From NCBI RefSeq assembly GCF_004004565.1, contig NZ_SACM01000001.1, forward strand, positions 620,001 through 684,000: a stretch of 64,000 nucleotides of DNA, read 5' to 3'. Under the pieces are notes generated by a model. That model was not told where the DNA came from, did not search any database, and was given only the letters and a program-made list of their open reading frames with translations. The stretch's first letter is position 1. The number at the start of each line of letters is the position of its first letter. The DNA comes from Inhella crocodyli (GTDB lineage Bacteria > Pseudomonadota > Gammaproteobacteria > Burkholderiales > Burkholderiaceae_C). This document shows positions 27,277 through 36,676 of this stretch, piece by piece. Made by a program: the position numbers and the translations under genes.

Positions 27277-28248
27277 TCAGGTCAATGAAATGGCGGCCAA
27301 GGCCACTTGGTTGCATCCCCGCCGCTGCGCTTGTCGCAAGGCCTGTTCGCTGGCCTGCAACAACTCGCCTTGCGATGACGCGGTGTGGGGAAAACTGGCC
27401 ACGCCCATGGACACGCTGAGCCCCAGGTCGCGCCCCTCGGCCGCGACGATTTGCTGCGCGCATTGACGGCGCAGGTGCTCCATGCGCGAGTGCGCCGTGG
27501 CAAGCCCCACCCCCGACAACAGAACGCCGAAGCACTCGTCGTCGATCTGACAGGCAGCGTCCATCGCCCGGGTGTTGGCCCGCAACAAACGGCCCAAAGC
27601 TTCCCGCTGGGCCGGCTGAATGTTCGGCGCTCCGCCATCGATGGCAATGAGAACCAGCGAGAACTCGCGGTGCTCCCGCGTGGACAGGTCGATTTCCCGC
27701 TGCAACACTTCGTCAAACAGGCGACGCTGTTGAAGCCCGGTGGCCTCGTCGCGCCCCGCCCCCTGCTGGGCCTGGCGACGCAACACCTCCATCTCGCCCT
27801 GGTGCTGCTCGATCTGCGTAAGCGCCTTCTGGAGTTGCGTTTCTCGCTGCCGCTCGTGGCTTCGGTCCCACCAAAGCGTCAGCAGGTGGCGCTCATCGAG
27901 CGCTTGGCGAACGAGGGTGAAATCGCGGCGGCGACCACTGAGTTCGATGCGGTGCTCGTTGGACTGGGCATGCCCCTGGCCCATCACCTGCAATTCCACC
28001 CGTCGCATGGCAGCGGCCTCGTCAGGGCGCATCAATTCGTTGTCGCTGGAACCGACCACGCTCGACTCCGAACGCTCGAACAAGCGATCCAGCCCCGGCG
28101 AGGCGTAGACGTACTGCCCGTTGCTCATCTGCTTGACGGACCACAGGACGCCGAGCGCCTCCATGGATTGGCCCATCAGACGCGCCACGCTGTCGCCGGT
28201 TTGCTGAGCAAACCAAGGGGCCGGGGTGTCGTCGGTCGGTGCGGGCAT
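27277..28248 (-). CDS. PAS domain protein with degenerate GGDEF domain
   Basis: A 323-residue cytoplasmic signalling protein. A PAS domain (QYVYASPGLDRLFERSESSVVG, about residues 45-110) leads through a helical linker to a GGDEF-fold domain starting at DEATGLQQRRLFDEVL. The catalytic GGDEF is replaced by DDECF and the first metal Asp region is LIAIDGGAP, so diguanylate cyclase activity is unlikely; a c-di-GMP/GTP sensor or scaffold role is possible. ATG 28248 chosen; a GTG at 28320 is an alternative start. Confidence 0.82.
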   Translation of the reverse strand: MPAPTDDTPAPWFAQQTGDSVARLMGQSMEALGVLWSVKQMSNGQYVYASPGLDRLFERSESSVVGSSDNELMRPDEAAAMRRVELQVMGQGHAQSNEHRIELSGRRRDFTLVRQALDERHLLTLWWDRSHERQRETQLQKALTQIEQHQGEMEVLRRQAQQGAGRDEATGLQQRRLFDEVLQREIDLSTREHREFSLVLIAIDGGAPNIQPAQREALGRLLRANTRAMDAACQIDDECFGVLLSGVGLATAHSRMEHLRRQCAQQIVAAEGRDLGLSVSMGVASFPHTASSQGELLQASEQALRQAQRRGCNQVALAAISLT

Positions 28249-28383
28249 GTCGGAACGGTGGCGCAGGGCGAGGTGGTTGAAGTGTGGGCGGAAGGCCGCC
28301 CGAACGGGGCGCAGTCTCACCCCACGTTCTCGGGGTGGCTAGCATCGTCGCCCATTGTCCCGTGGGTTTCTGCCGCATTTGCC

Positions 28384-30258
28384 ATGGTTTTCTGGTTCCG
28401 TCTGTGTTTTGTTCTGGTGTGGATGGGGGCCGCCGGGGCGTCGGCGTCTGAGTTGCGTTTGCGCCTCTTGGCCACCACCGACCTCCACATGCACCTGCTG
28501 GCGCACGACTACTACCAAGGCCGTACGACGGCGCAACACGGCTTCGCCCTGACCTTGGCCCTGATCGAACAAGCCCGGCGCGAAGCGCCCAATCATTTGC
28601 TGTTCGACAACGGTGACCTACTTCAGGGCAGCCCATTGGGCGATCAGGTGCATGCGCAGGGCGTAGGACAGGGGCATCCGGCGTACCGCTTGCTCAAGGC
28701 CGTGGGTTACGACGCCGCGAGCTTGGGCAATCACGAGTTCAACTACGGCCTGCCCTTTTTGCAGGCTGCGACCCAGGCGGCTGGCTTCCCCGTGCTGAGC
28801 GCCAACGTGGTTTGGCCTGACGGACGAGGCCCGGTGTTCCAAAGCAGTGCGCTTTTGAACCGGCAGTTCGTCGACGAACGCGGTCAGCCACACCACCTTC
28901 GCATTGGTGTCGTCGGGCTCACGCCGCCACAGATCATGGCCTGGGATCACCAACACCTGGCCGGACGCGTGGAGGCGCTCGACATGGTGAGCGTCGCCAG
29001 CGAGGAGGTTGCCAAGCTGAAGCGAGCGGGGGCGGATCTGGTCGTCCTGCTGGCCCACACCGGCATCGATGTGAGCGGCCGCAACGGTTTGGAGCATGCG
29101 GCACAGGCCTTGGCGCGCATCCCAGGCGTGGATGCCTTGGTCCTCGGCCACGCCCACGCGGAACTGCCCGGCCCGCACTACGCGGGCGTGGACGGCGTGG
29201 ACGCCCAACGGGGCCTGATCCATGGACGTCCTGCCGTCATGCCCGGTCGTTGGGGCGACCACCTGGGCCTCATCGATTTGCGCCTCGAAAGGCGGACGCG
29301 TGGGCCGTGGCGCGTGGCCCAGGCCCAGGTGTCGTTGCGCCAGGTCAGTGGGGTGCCGCGGGAGTTGCCCGACGTGGGGGTGGCAGAGGCCCACCAAGCG
29401 ACGGTCCTGCGCATGCGCGAGGAACTGGCTCAGACCACCTTGCCCCTGCACACCTACTTCGCCCAAGTGCAGGACAGCCTGGCGGTGAAGCTCGTGGCGC
29501 GGGCGCAGGCGTGGCACGCCCAATCCTTGCTGGCCGGCACAGCCTGGGCCACGTGGCCCCTGGTTTCCGCTTCGGCACCGTTCCGCGCGGGCGGACGCCA
29601 GGGCCCCAATGCCTACACCCACGTGCCACCCGGTCCGCTGACCCGCCAGCACGTGGCCGACCTGTACCCCTACCCGAACAGCCTGAAGGTCTTGAAGGTC
29701 ACGGGCGCCGAACTCCGCGAATGGCTCGAGCGCAGCGCCGGACAGTTCGTCCAAATCGATCCTTCAGGACCTGACGCGCAGTCGGTGCTCGCCAACGACC
29801 ACCCGTCCTACAACTTCGATGTGCTGGACGGTCTGGATTACGAAATCGACCTGACCCAACCCCGGCGCTACGACCCCCAAGGGGTGTTGGTGGCACCCAG
29901 CGCGCGACGCGTTCACAACTTGCGATGGCAAGGTCAGCCCGTGAGCGACGCGCAAGCGTTTTTGCTGGTCACCAACAGCTACCGGGCCACCGGCGGCGGT
30001 CAATTTCCAGGCACGGGGCCTGACCGGATTGTGTTGAACACCGAAGACGACCTGCGTGACGTGGTCGCGCGCTACTTGCAGCAACTCGGCACGGTTCGCC
30101 TCCCAGAGGAGTCGAATTGGCGCCTGCGCCCGGTTCCCGGCGTGCACCTGCAATTGCGATCTGCCGCCGTGGCACGCGAATGGGTCAAGGCACCTTGGCG
30201 CTGGGTGCGGGACGAACCCGGGGGATGGGCCCTGTACGAGATGCCTCCGGTGCCGTGA
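28384..30258 (+). CDS. Secreted 2',3'-cyclic-nucleotide 2'-phosphodiesterase / 5'-nucleotidase
   Basis: A 624-residue periplasmic enzyme of the CpdB/UshA family. A signal peptide (MVFWFRLCFVLVWMGAAGASAS) precedes the metallophosphatase domain. That domain has LLATTDLHMHL, DNGDLLQGSPLGD, LGNHEFNYG, LAHTGID and GHAHAELPG, the full dinuclear metal set. The C-terminal 5'-nucleotidase substrate domain contains LYPYPNSLKVLKVTGAELREWLE and SYRATGGGQFPGTG. It would scavenge phosphate and nucleosides from nucleotides. CpdB is the closest recalled relative. Confidence 0.92.
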   Translation: MVFWFRLCFVLVWMGAAGASASELRLRLLATTDLHMHLLAHDYYQGRTTAQHGFALTLALIEQARREAPNHLLFDNGDLLQGSPLGDQVHAQGVGQGHPAYRLLKAVGYDAASLGNHEFNYGLPFLQAATQAAGFPVLSANVVWPDGRGPVFQSSALLNRQFVDERGQPHHLRIGVVGLTPPQIMAWDHQHLAGRVEALDMVSVASEEVAKLKRAGADLVVLLAHTGIDVSGRNGLEHAAQALARIPGVDALVLGHAHAELPGPHYAGVDGVDAQRGLIHGRPAVMPGRWGDHLGLIDLRLERRTRGPWRVAQAQVSLRQVSGVPRELPDVGVAEAHQATVLRMREELAQTTLPLHTYFAQVQDSLAVKLVARAQAWHAQSLLAGTAWATWPLVSASAPFRAGGRQGPNAYTHVPPGPLTRQHVADLYPYPNSLKVLKVTGAELREWLERSAGQFVQIDPSGPDAQSVLANDHPSYNFDVLDGLDYEIDLTQPRRYDPQGVLVAPSARRVHNLRWQGQPVSDAQAFLLVTNSYRATGGGQFPGTGPDRIVLNTEDDLRDVVARYLQQLGTVRLPEESNWRLRPVPGVHLQLRSAAVAREWVKAPWRWVRDEPGGWALYEMPPVP

Positions 30259-30278
30259 CGCCTGGGCGGCGCCGGGCC

Positions 30279-30572
30279 TCAGGCGTAGATGTCCAACATC
30301 ACGCCGGAGAGGCGCAATTGGGTTTGCAGCACACGCAGATTGGCCACGAATTGGTAAGCCGCAGTGCGTTGGGCCAGCAACTCACGCGCCAAGTCTGGGT
30401 CCTGCTGTTGCAGTTGCAATTCGCTGTTGGCGCCTTGGTTCAGCGGCGGGCGCTCGGTGGGATCGCTCGACATGAGTCGGCCCGATGCCGTGGCCAGGTT
30501 GTTGGCGGACGCACGCAAACGCTCCTGCGCCACAGCCAGGCCGGCCAACGCGGTGGAGAGTTCAACAGCCAT
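30279..30572 (-). CDS. Miniature flagellar rod-like protein (Flg_bb_rod-like)
   Basis: A 97-residue protein whose N-terminus (LAGLAVAQERLRASANNLATASG) resembles the rod/hook N-terminal helix with its ANNLA motif. Its C-terminus (LAQRTAAYQFVANLRVLQTQLRLSGVMLDIYA) resembles the C-terminal rod helix of FlgC-type proteins; almost nothing lies between them. No other flagellar genes are nearby. Possibly a helper or regulator of rod assembly; the function is unknown. Confidence 0.6.
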   Translation of the reverse strand: MAVELSTALAGLAVAQERLRASANNLATASGRLMSSDPTERPPLNQGANSELQLQQQDPDLARELLAQRTAAYQFVANLRVLQTQLRLSGVMLDIYA

Positions 30573-30586
30573 GGGGCGATCCAACG

Positions 30587-30607
30587 AAAAGGGGCCAAAC
30601 AGGCCCC
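30587..30607 (-). terminator. Intrinsic terminator after the PAS-GGDEF-like gene
   Basis: A stem GGGGCC / GGCCCC with a 5-nt loop is followed on the minus strand by TTTT, 28 bp after the stop at 30635. It separates that gene from the rod-like gene. Confidence 0.7.
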
Positions 30608-30634
30608 CATTATTTCGTTTGCCGCCCTGGCTGA

Positions 30635-31540
30635 CTAGCTGGAAGTGGCCTCGGCAGCCTGCTGAACCACAAAAATCCGCACGCAATCCCCGCCGGAGGC
30701 CTTCGCTTCGCCGCACGCCAGCGAGGCGGCGGCCAAGACCGCGTCCGGGGTTTCCAGGGTGGGATGGAGCAGCACCACGCCCACGCTGGCCTTGGTGCGC
30801 GCCCGGTGCAGGCCCCAACGCAGCCGGAATCCATGGACCGCGCTGCGGATCTTTTCGGCCACGATTTCGGCGTAGTGCTGGTCGCAATCGGGCAGCAAAA
30901 CGGCGAACCGATCCTTCTCGATGCGGGCGACGGTGTCCGAGGCTCGAACCTTGGCCTGCAGCAACTGGCCAAGCCCGTAAAGGAAGTGATCGGCGGTTTC
31001 CGTGCCCATGCCACTCACGATCTCGCCGAAGTTGTCGAGATCGATCCAAAGCACCGACACCGGCTCGCTGCGCCGGCTGCCGACGTGGTCGGAAAGTCGC
31101 CGTTCAAACTCGCGGCGGTTGGAGAGTTCTGTCACGGGGTCGTGTTTCGCGGTCCAGGTCGGCGCGAGTCGCGCTGCGCGCGCCGCCGTCACGTCTTGGA
31201 CGATCCACAGCGCCTCCCCGTCCACGCCGGCCCAATCGACCGGACTGGCCTGGATGCGGCCCCAAAAGCGGCTGCCATCGCGGCGCACCAACTCGAACTC
31301 GTCGTCCACGACCTGGCCGGCCTTGAAGCTGGTGCCAAGCCGTTCCAACCAGGTGTTGTGGCTGGGGTCACTGACAAAAACCGCCCGCGTCTCTGCGCCC
31401 TTCAAGTCATGGTCGTCCACATGCCCGAACAGGTGATTGAAGGATTCGCTGACCTCGACGAAGCGTTGCGCCGCGACAAAAGCCATCGCGATGGGGGCGC
31501 GTTGCATCAGGGCAGCGAAACGAGGGTCGTGGGCGCTCAT
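30635..31540 (-). CDS. PAS domain protein with degenerate GGDEF domain
   Basis: A 301-residue signalling protein. A PAS/PAC domain (AFVAAQRFVEVSESFNHLFG ... RRDGSRFWGRIQASPV) precedes a GGDEF-fold domain starting at HDPVTELSNRREFERRL. The active-site motif is EKDRF instead of GGDEF, although the WIDLDNF metal segment is kept; diguanylate cyclase activity is doubtful. The strong SD AAGGAG 6 nt before ATG 31540 (MSAHD) favours this start over ATG 31576. Unlike the similar protein at 27277-28248, its PAS domain lies at the extreme N-terminus. Confidence 0.82.
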   Translation of the reverse strand: MSAHDPRFAALMQRAPIAMAFVAAQRFVEVSESFNHLFGHVDDHDLKGAETRAVFVSDPSHNTWLERLGTSFKAGQVVDDEFELVRRDGSRFWGRIQASPVDWAGVDGEALWIVQDVTAARAARLAPTWTAKHDPVTELSNRREFERRLSDHVGSRRSEPVSVLWIDLDNFGEIVSGMGTETADHFLYGLGQLLQAKVRASDTVARIEKDRFAVLLPDCDQHYAEIVAEKIRSAVHGFRLRWGLHRARTKASVGVVLLHPTLETPDAVLAAASLACGEAKASGGDCVRIFVVQQAAEATSS

Positions 31541-31605
31541 GCGAACTCCTTCCAAGGAAGCTTGATCTTCCGCCATGGCAAGGTCGGGTCAAGCAAGGCA
31601 AATCC

Positions 31606-33045
31606 CTACGGGGCGATGGCTTCGGCCCAATCCACGAGGTCCGACAACAGGCCTTGCGCCCGCTCGTCGTCCTCGCGTTCGGCCTGCAGGGCGTCGATGC
31701 GGTCCAGGTACTGCGCCAGGCTGAGCCGCCCTGTCCCCCCACGGTTCAGGCGCTCTGCGCGCTCCAGGTCCCACTGTGCACGCTCGGCGTCGCTCAAGTG
31801 CTCGGGGTGATGTCGAGCGCGGTAGCGCCACAGCAGCGTGTCCAGTCTCGGGTCGTCGAAGCCCATGCGCCCGGCATGCACCCGCTCGGCCAAGGTCGCC
31901 GCGTCCAGTTGCCGGACCTGGTTCAACAGGCGTCGGTCGGCGTCCCCGACGAAACCCCCGTAGAGGTTGCTTTCGGGGTCGTCATCGGCACTTTCATGGG
32001 GAAGGAAGACGTCGGACCAGAGGCCGTCCAGTTGGCGGCCGCGATCGCGCAAGCACTCGGCGTGTCGCAACGCTCGCGCACGGTCGATGCCCCAGCGCTC
32101 GGCTTGGGCATCGCGCAGGGTGGCCAAGCTCGAGACCACGAACGGCGACTTGTTGACGTGGATGGTCTTGATCGGCAAGCGCGTGCTGCCTTCGGGCAAG
32201 TCCTCCTGCCGCACGAACAGGCGAGCGCGGATCGCCTCCGGGCGCAAATCGAAGAGTTCGGCAGGGTCGGCACTCAAGTCCCAAACGATGAGTTCGTTCT
32301 TGTTGCGCGGGTGCAGGCCCAAGGGCCACACCATGGCGATGCAGCCGCGATCCACGCCGTAGCGCCCCGACACGTGCAGCAAGGGCCGCGCTTCGTTGCC
32401 AATCTCGGCCCAAACGGCCTCCTTCTTGTGCAACTTGAACGCGAAGTCGAACAGCCGCGGATGGTGCTGGCGGATCAATCGCGCCAGGGCGACGGTGGCA
32501 CGCACATCGCTCAAGGCATCGTGGGCCGCCTCGTGCTGCAACCCGTTCGCCTGGGTCAGGCGCTCCAGCTTGAAGCTCGTCTTGCCGTCGTCGCCGGTGG
32601 GCCATTGGATGCCCTCGGGGCGCAAGGCATGCGTGGCTCGAACGAGGTCCAACAGGTCCCAGCGGCCACACTGGTTCTGCCACTCCCGTGCGTAGGGGTC
32701 GATGAGATTGCGCCAGAACAAGTGGCGCGTGACCTCGTCGTCGAAGCGCAAGGTGTTGTAGCCCACGCCCACGGTGCCGGCATGGCCCAAGGCACGCTCA
32801 ATGGCCGCGGCGAAGGCCGGCTCGGGCACGCCCAAGCGCGCACAGTCCTGGGGCAGGATGCCCGTGAGCAGGCAGGCCTCAGGGTCCGGCAGGGTGTCGC
32901 TGAGCGGCTGGCAATGCAGGTTGACCGGCTCGCCCACCTCGTTCAATTCGGCGTCGGTGCGGATACCTGCGAATTGCGCGGGGCGGTCGTGGCGGGGCGA
33001 TCGCCCGAAGGTTTCGTAGTCGTGCCAAAAGAAGCTGTGCGCCAT
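31606..33045 (-). CDS. sbcB: Exodeoxyribonuclease I
   Basis: A 479-residue single-strand-specific 3'-5' exonuclease of the DnaQ fold used in recombination and mismatch repair. The N-terminal Exo motifs are FFWHDYETFGRSPRHDRPAQFAG, GYNTLRFDDEVTRHLFWRNL and AHDALSDVRATVALA. The ExoI SH3-like and C-terminal helical domains follow. Length matches E. coli ExoI closely. ATG 33045 chosen; divergent from the PBP1A gene over a 62-bp spacer. Confidence 0.95.
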   Translation of the reverse strand: MAHSFFWHDYETFGRSPRHDRPAQFAGIRTDAELNEVGEPVNLHCQPLSDTLPDPEACLLTGILPQDCARLGVPEPAFAAAIERALGHAGTVGVGYNTLRFDDEVTRHLFWRNLIDPYAREWQNQCGRWDLLDLVRATHALRPEGIQWPTGDDGKTSFKLERLTQANGLQHEAAHDALSDVRATVALARLIRQHHPRLFDFAFKLHKKEAVWAEIGNEARPLLHVSGRYGVDRGCIAMVWPLGLHPRNKNELIVWDLSADPAELFDLRPEAIRARLFVRQEDLPEGSTRLPIKTIHVNKSPFVVSSLATLRDAQAERWGIDRARALRHAECLRDRGRQLDGLWSDVFLPHESADDDPESNLYGGFVGDADRRLLNQVRQLDAATLAERVHAGRMGFDDPRLDTLLWRYRARHHPEHLSDAERAQWDLERAERLNRGGTGRLSLAQYLDRIDALQAEREDDERAQGLLSDLVDWAEAIAP

Positions 33046-33107
33046 GGGCTCAGCATAATCGGCGGCCCCGCGTCCGGCCCTGACGGCGCCCCCATGAAAG
33101 CCTTGAC

Positions 33108-35369
33108 TTGAACCCACTCCCCTTCTTGGCCCGGCACCGTCGCCTGTTGCTGTGGGGCCTGGTGGCACTGCCCCTGGTGCTGGCATTGACCGGGGGCCTG
33201 GTGGCCGCCGCTCTATGGCAGCAATTGCCCGCCTTGGACCGCCTGACCGACTACCAGCCCAAGGAACCGCTGCGCATCACGACGGCCGACGGTGTGCTGA
33301 TCGGAGAGTTCGGCACCGAGCGGCGCCGCTTCGTGCCCTTGGCGGAGATCCCGAAGCCTTTGCAAGACGCGCTGTTGGCCGTGGAAGACACCGACTTCTG
33401 GCACCACGCCGGCTTGGACTACAGCGGCATCGTGCGGGCCTTGTGGCGCAACTTGACCCACAGCGGCCCCAAGCACGGGGCGTCGACGATCACACAACAA
33501 CTGGCGCGCGACACCTACCTGACCAAGGAACAGAAGTGGACGCGCAAGGCGATCGAGGCCTTGTTGGCGGTCAAGATGGAGCGGGAGCTCAGCAAGGCGC
33601 AAATCCTGGAGATCTACATGAACCAGATCTTCATGGGGAACCGGGCCTACGGCTTCGCAGCAGCGGCCGAGCGCTACTTCGGCAAGGAGCTGGGCCAGCT
33701 CAACACCGCCGAGATGGCGCTCCTGGTCGGCCTGCCCAAAGACCCGGTGCGTTTGAACCCAGTCACCCACTTGGAGCGGGCCAAGCGGCGCCAAGCCGTG
33801 GTGCTCGACCGCTTGGCCGTGGTCGGCTTGATCACCCCCGCCCAAGCCACAGCAGCAAAGGCCGCGCCCTTGATCATCAAGCGCCCCAAGCGTTTGTCCA
33901 GCATCGCCGACCATGCGGCGGAAATGGTTCGGGCCGAGGTCGTGGCCCGTTTCGGTGAGGATGCGTATGCCCGAGGCCTGCAAGTCACCACCACCCTGCT
34001 GGCGGCCGAGCAAACGGCGGCACAGCAAGCCCTTCGCCGTGCCTTGTTCGACCTGGAGCGACGGCAGGCCTTTCGTGGTGCCGAGGGCCAGTTCGATGTG
34101 GGCGGGGGCGCCGAGCCCGACGAGGAAGGCCTTGACGCCGCCTTTGCCCGGCACCCCGACCTGGGGGAACTGCGCGCCGCCGTGGTGCTGCGGCTTGACA
34201 AGGGCCAAGCCGAGCTGGTGCTGAGCGATGGGACGAAGGTCCAGCTGGCGGGCGCTGCGCTGCGCCCTTTGCTGGGGTCTCCACCCGATGCCAAGCGGCG
34301 CGTGCAGCGCGGGTCGGTGGTGCGCCTGTTGGCGGTGGGCAAGGACTGGGCCGTCAGCCAAGCACCAGAGGCCGAAGGCGCCGTGGTGACCCTGGACCCT
34401 CAAACCGGGGCTGTGCGTGCCTTGGTCGGCGGCTTCGACTTCGCGCGCGCCCAGTTCAACAACGCCACCCAGGCCTACCGGCAGCCCGGCTCCTCGTTCA
34501 AGCCCTTCGTGTACTCCGCGGCGATCGAAGAAGGCGCCTGGGAAGGCACCGAGGTCAGCGACGAACCCATCGAGATTGGCGACTGGGCGCCCAAGAACTA
34601 CGACGGCAAGTACGAAAGCAGCCTGACCCTGCGCCAGGCGCTGGCCCGCTCGAAGAACATGGTCACCATCCGCTTGCTCCAAGATTTGGGAGTGCCCCGG
34701 GTGCGGGCCTGGGTGGGGCAGTTCGGCCTGGAGCAAGCGAAGCAGCCGCAGAACCTGACCCTGGCCTTGGGGTCCGGCTCGGTCACCCCCCTGCAAATGG
34801 CCCAGGCTTACAGTGCCTTCGCCGCCGGCGGCAAGGTGCCACCGGTGCAACTGATCGAACGCGTGACCGACGCCCAAGGGCAGGTGCTCTGGCAAGCAAC
34901 GCCTGGCGAGCCCAAGCAGGCCATCAGCGAGCGCAACGCGTTCATGACCGCGCAATTGTTGTCGGCCGTGATGCGGGAGGGCACAGGCGCGCGGGCCTCG
35001 GGCCTGCTGAACCGCTGGGACCTGTACGGCAAGACGGGCACCACCAACGACGCCATGGACGCTTGGTTCGTGGGCTTCCACAAATCTCGTGCCGGCGCCG
35101 TGTGGATCGGCTACCCCAACCCACGGTCGCTGGGCGAGCGGGAAACGGGCGGCGGATTGGCCCTCCCCGTTTGGGCAGCGACCATGGCCGCGGCCTTGAA
35201 GGGCGTGCCGCTGGCACCGCTGGAGCCCCCGCTAGAGGGCCTCGTGCAAGACGGCGCGCATTGGTTCTACGAAGAGTTTTCGGGCGAACAAGCCCTGAAA
35301 CGCATCGGCCCTGCGCCGGCAGAAGCCGCCAGTGCCCCAGAGACGGAGCCTGCCTCTGCGCCGCCCTGA
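33108..35369 (+). CDS. mrcA: Penicillin-binding protein 1A (bifunctional murein synthase)
   Basis: A 753-residue inner-membrane enzyme. An N-terminal anchor (about 11-36) leads to a GT51 glycosyltransferase domain (VEDTDFWHHAGLDYSGI, GASTITQQLARD, about 95-260), an inserted region, then a transpeptidase domain. The latter has the catalytic SSFK, SKN (SKNMVT) and KTGTTND motifs. It polymerises and cross-links peptidoglycan. The only usable start in frame is TTG 33108, overlapping the end of a 5-codon ATG ORF (33094-33111). A Glu/Ala/Pro-rich tail ends the protein. Confidence 0.95.
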   Translation: MNPLPFLARHRRLLLWGLVALPLVLALTGGLVAAALWQQLPALDRLTDYQPKEPLRITTADGVLIGEFGTERRRFVPLAEIPKPLQDALLAVEDTDFWHHAGLDYSGIVRALWRNLTHSGPKHGASTITQQLARDTYLTKEQKWTRKAIEALLAVKMERELSKAQILEIYMNQIFMGNRAYGFAAAAERYFGKELGQLNTAEMALLVGLPKDPVRLNPVTHLERAKRRQAVVLDRLAVVGLITPAQATAAKAAPLIIKRPKRLSSIADHAAEMVRAEVVARFGEDAYARGLQVTTTLLAAEQTAAQQALRRALFDLERRQAFRGAEGQFDVGGGAEPDEEGLDAAFARHPDLGELRAAVVLRLDKGQAELVLSDGTKVQLAGAALRPLLGSPPDAKRRVQRGSVVRLLAVGKDWAVSQAPEAEGAVVTLDPQTGAVRALVGGFDFARAQFNNATQAYRQPGSSFKPFVYSAAIEEGAWEGTEVSDEPIEIGDWAPKNYDGKYESSLTLRQALARSKNMVTIRLLQDLGVPRVRAWVGQFGLEQAKQPQNLTLALGSGSVTPLQMAQAYSAFAAGGKVPPVQLIERVTDAQGQVLWQATPGEPKQAISERNAFMTAQLLSAVMREGTGARASGLLNRWDLYGKTGTTNDAMDAWFVGFHKSRAGAVWIGYPNPRSLGERETGGGLALPVWAATMAAALKGVPLAPLEPPLEGLVQDGAHWFYEEFSGEQALKRIGPAPAEAASAPETEPASAPP

Positions 35370-35519
35370 AGGGCTGCCCGGCGCCAGCTGCCGGGCCACG
35401 CCTAGACGGTGTTGAGGCGGGGTCGGACTTGCCTTACACCTCCGTGAAGGCCCCGATGCCCCTCACTGCGATTCAAGCGGCGGCGCGAAACGCAATGGCT
35501 GCCCCCGCCGTGCGAACGC

Positions 35520-36641
<1,122 letters not shown>

Positions 36642-36676
36642 GGCGCAGGCTCCTCGGGGGTGTTCTTGTTGGGGCC

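Noticed and set aside
35376-35396. GCCCGGC/GCCGGGC hairpin as terminator of mrcA
   Set aside because: Perfect 7-bp stem but no T-run on either strand; kept only as a remark in the neighbouring gene entry.
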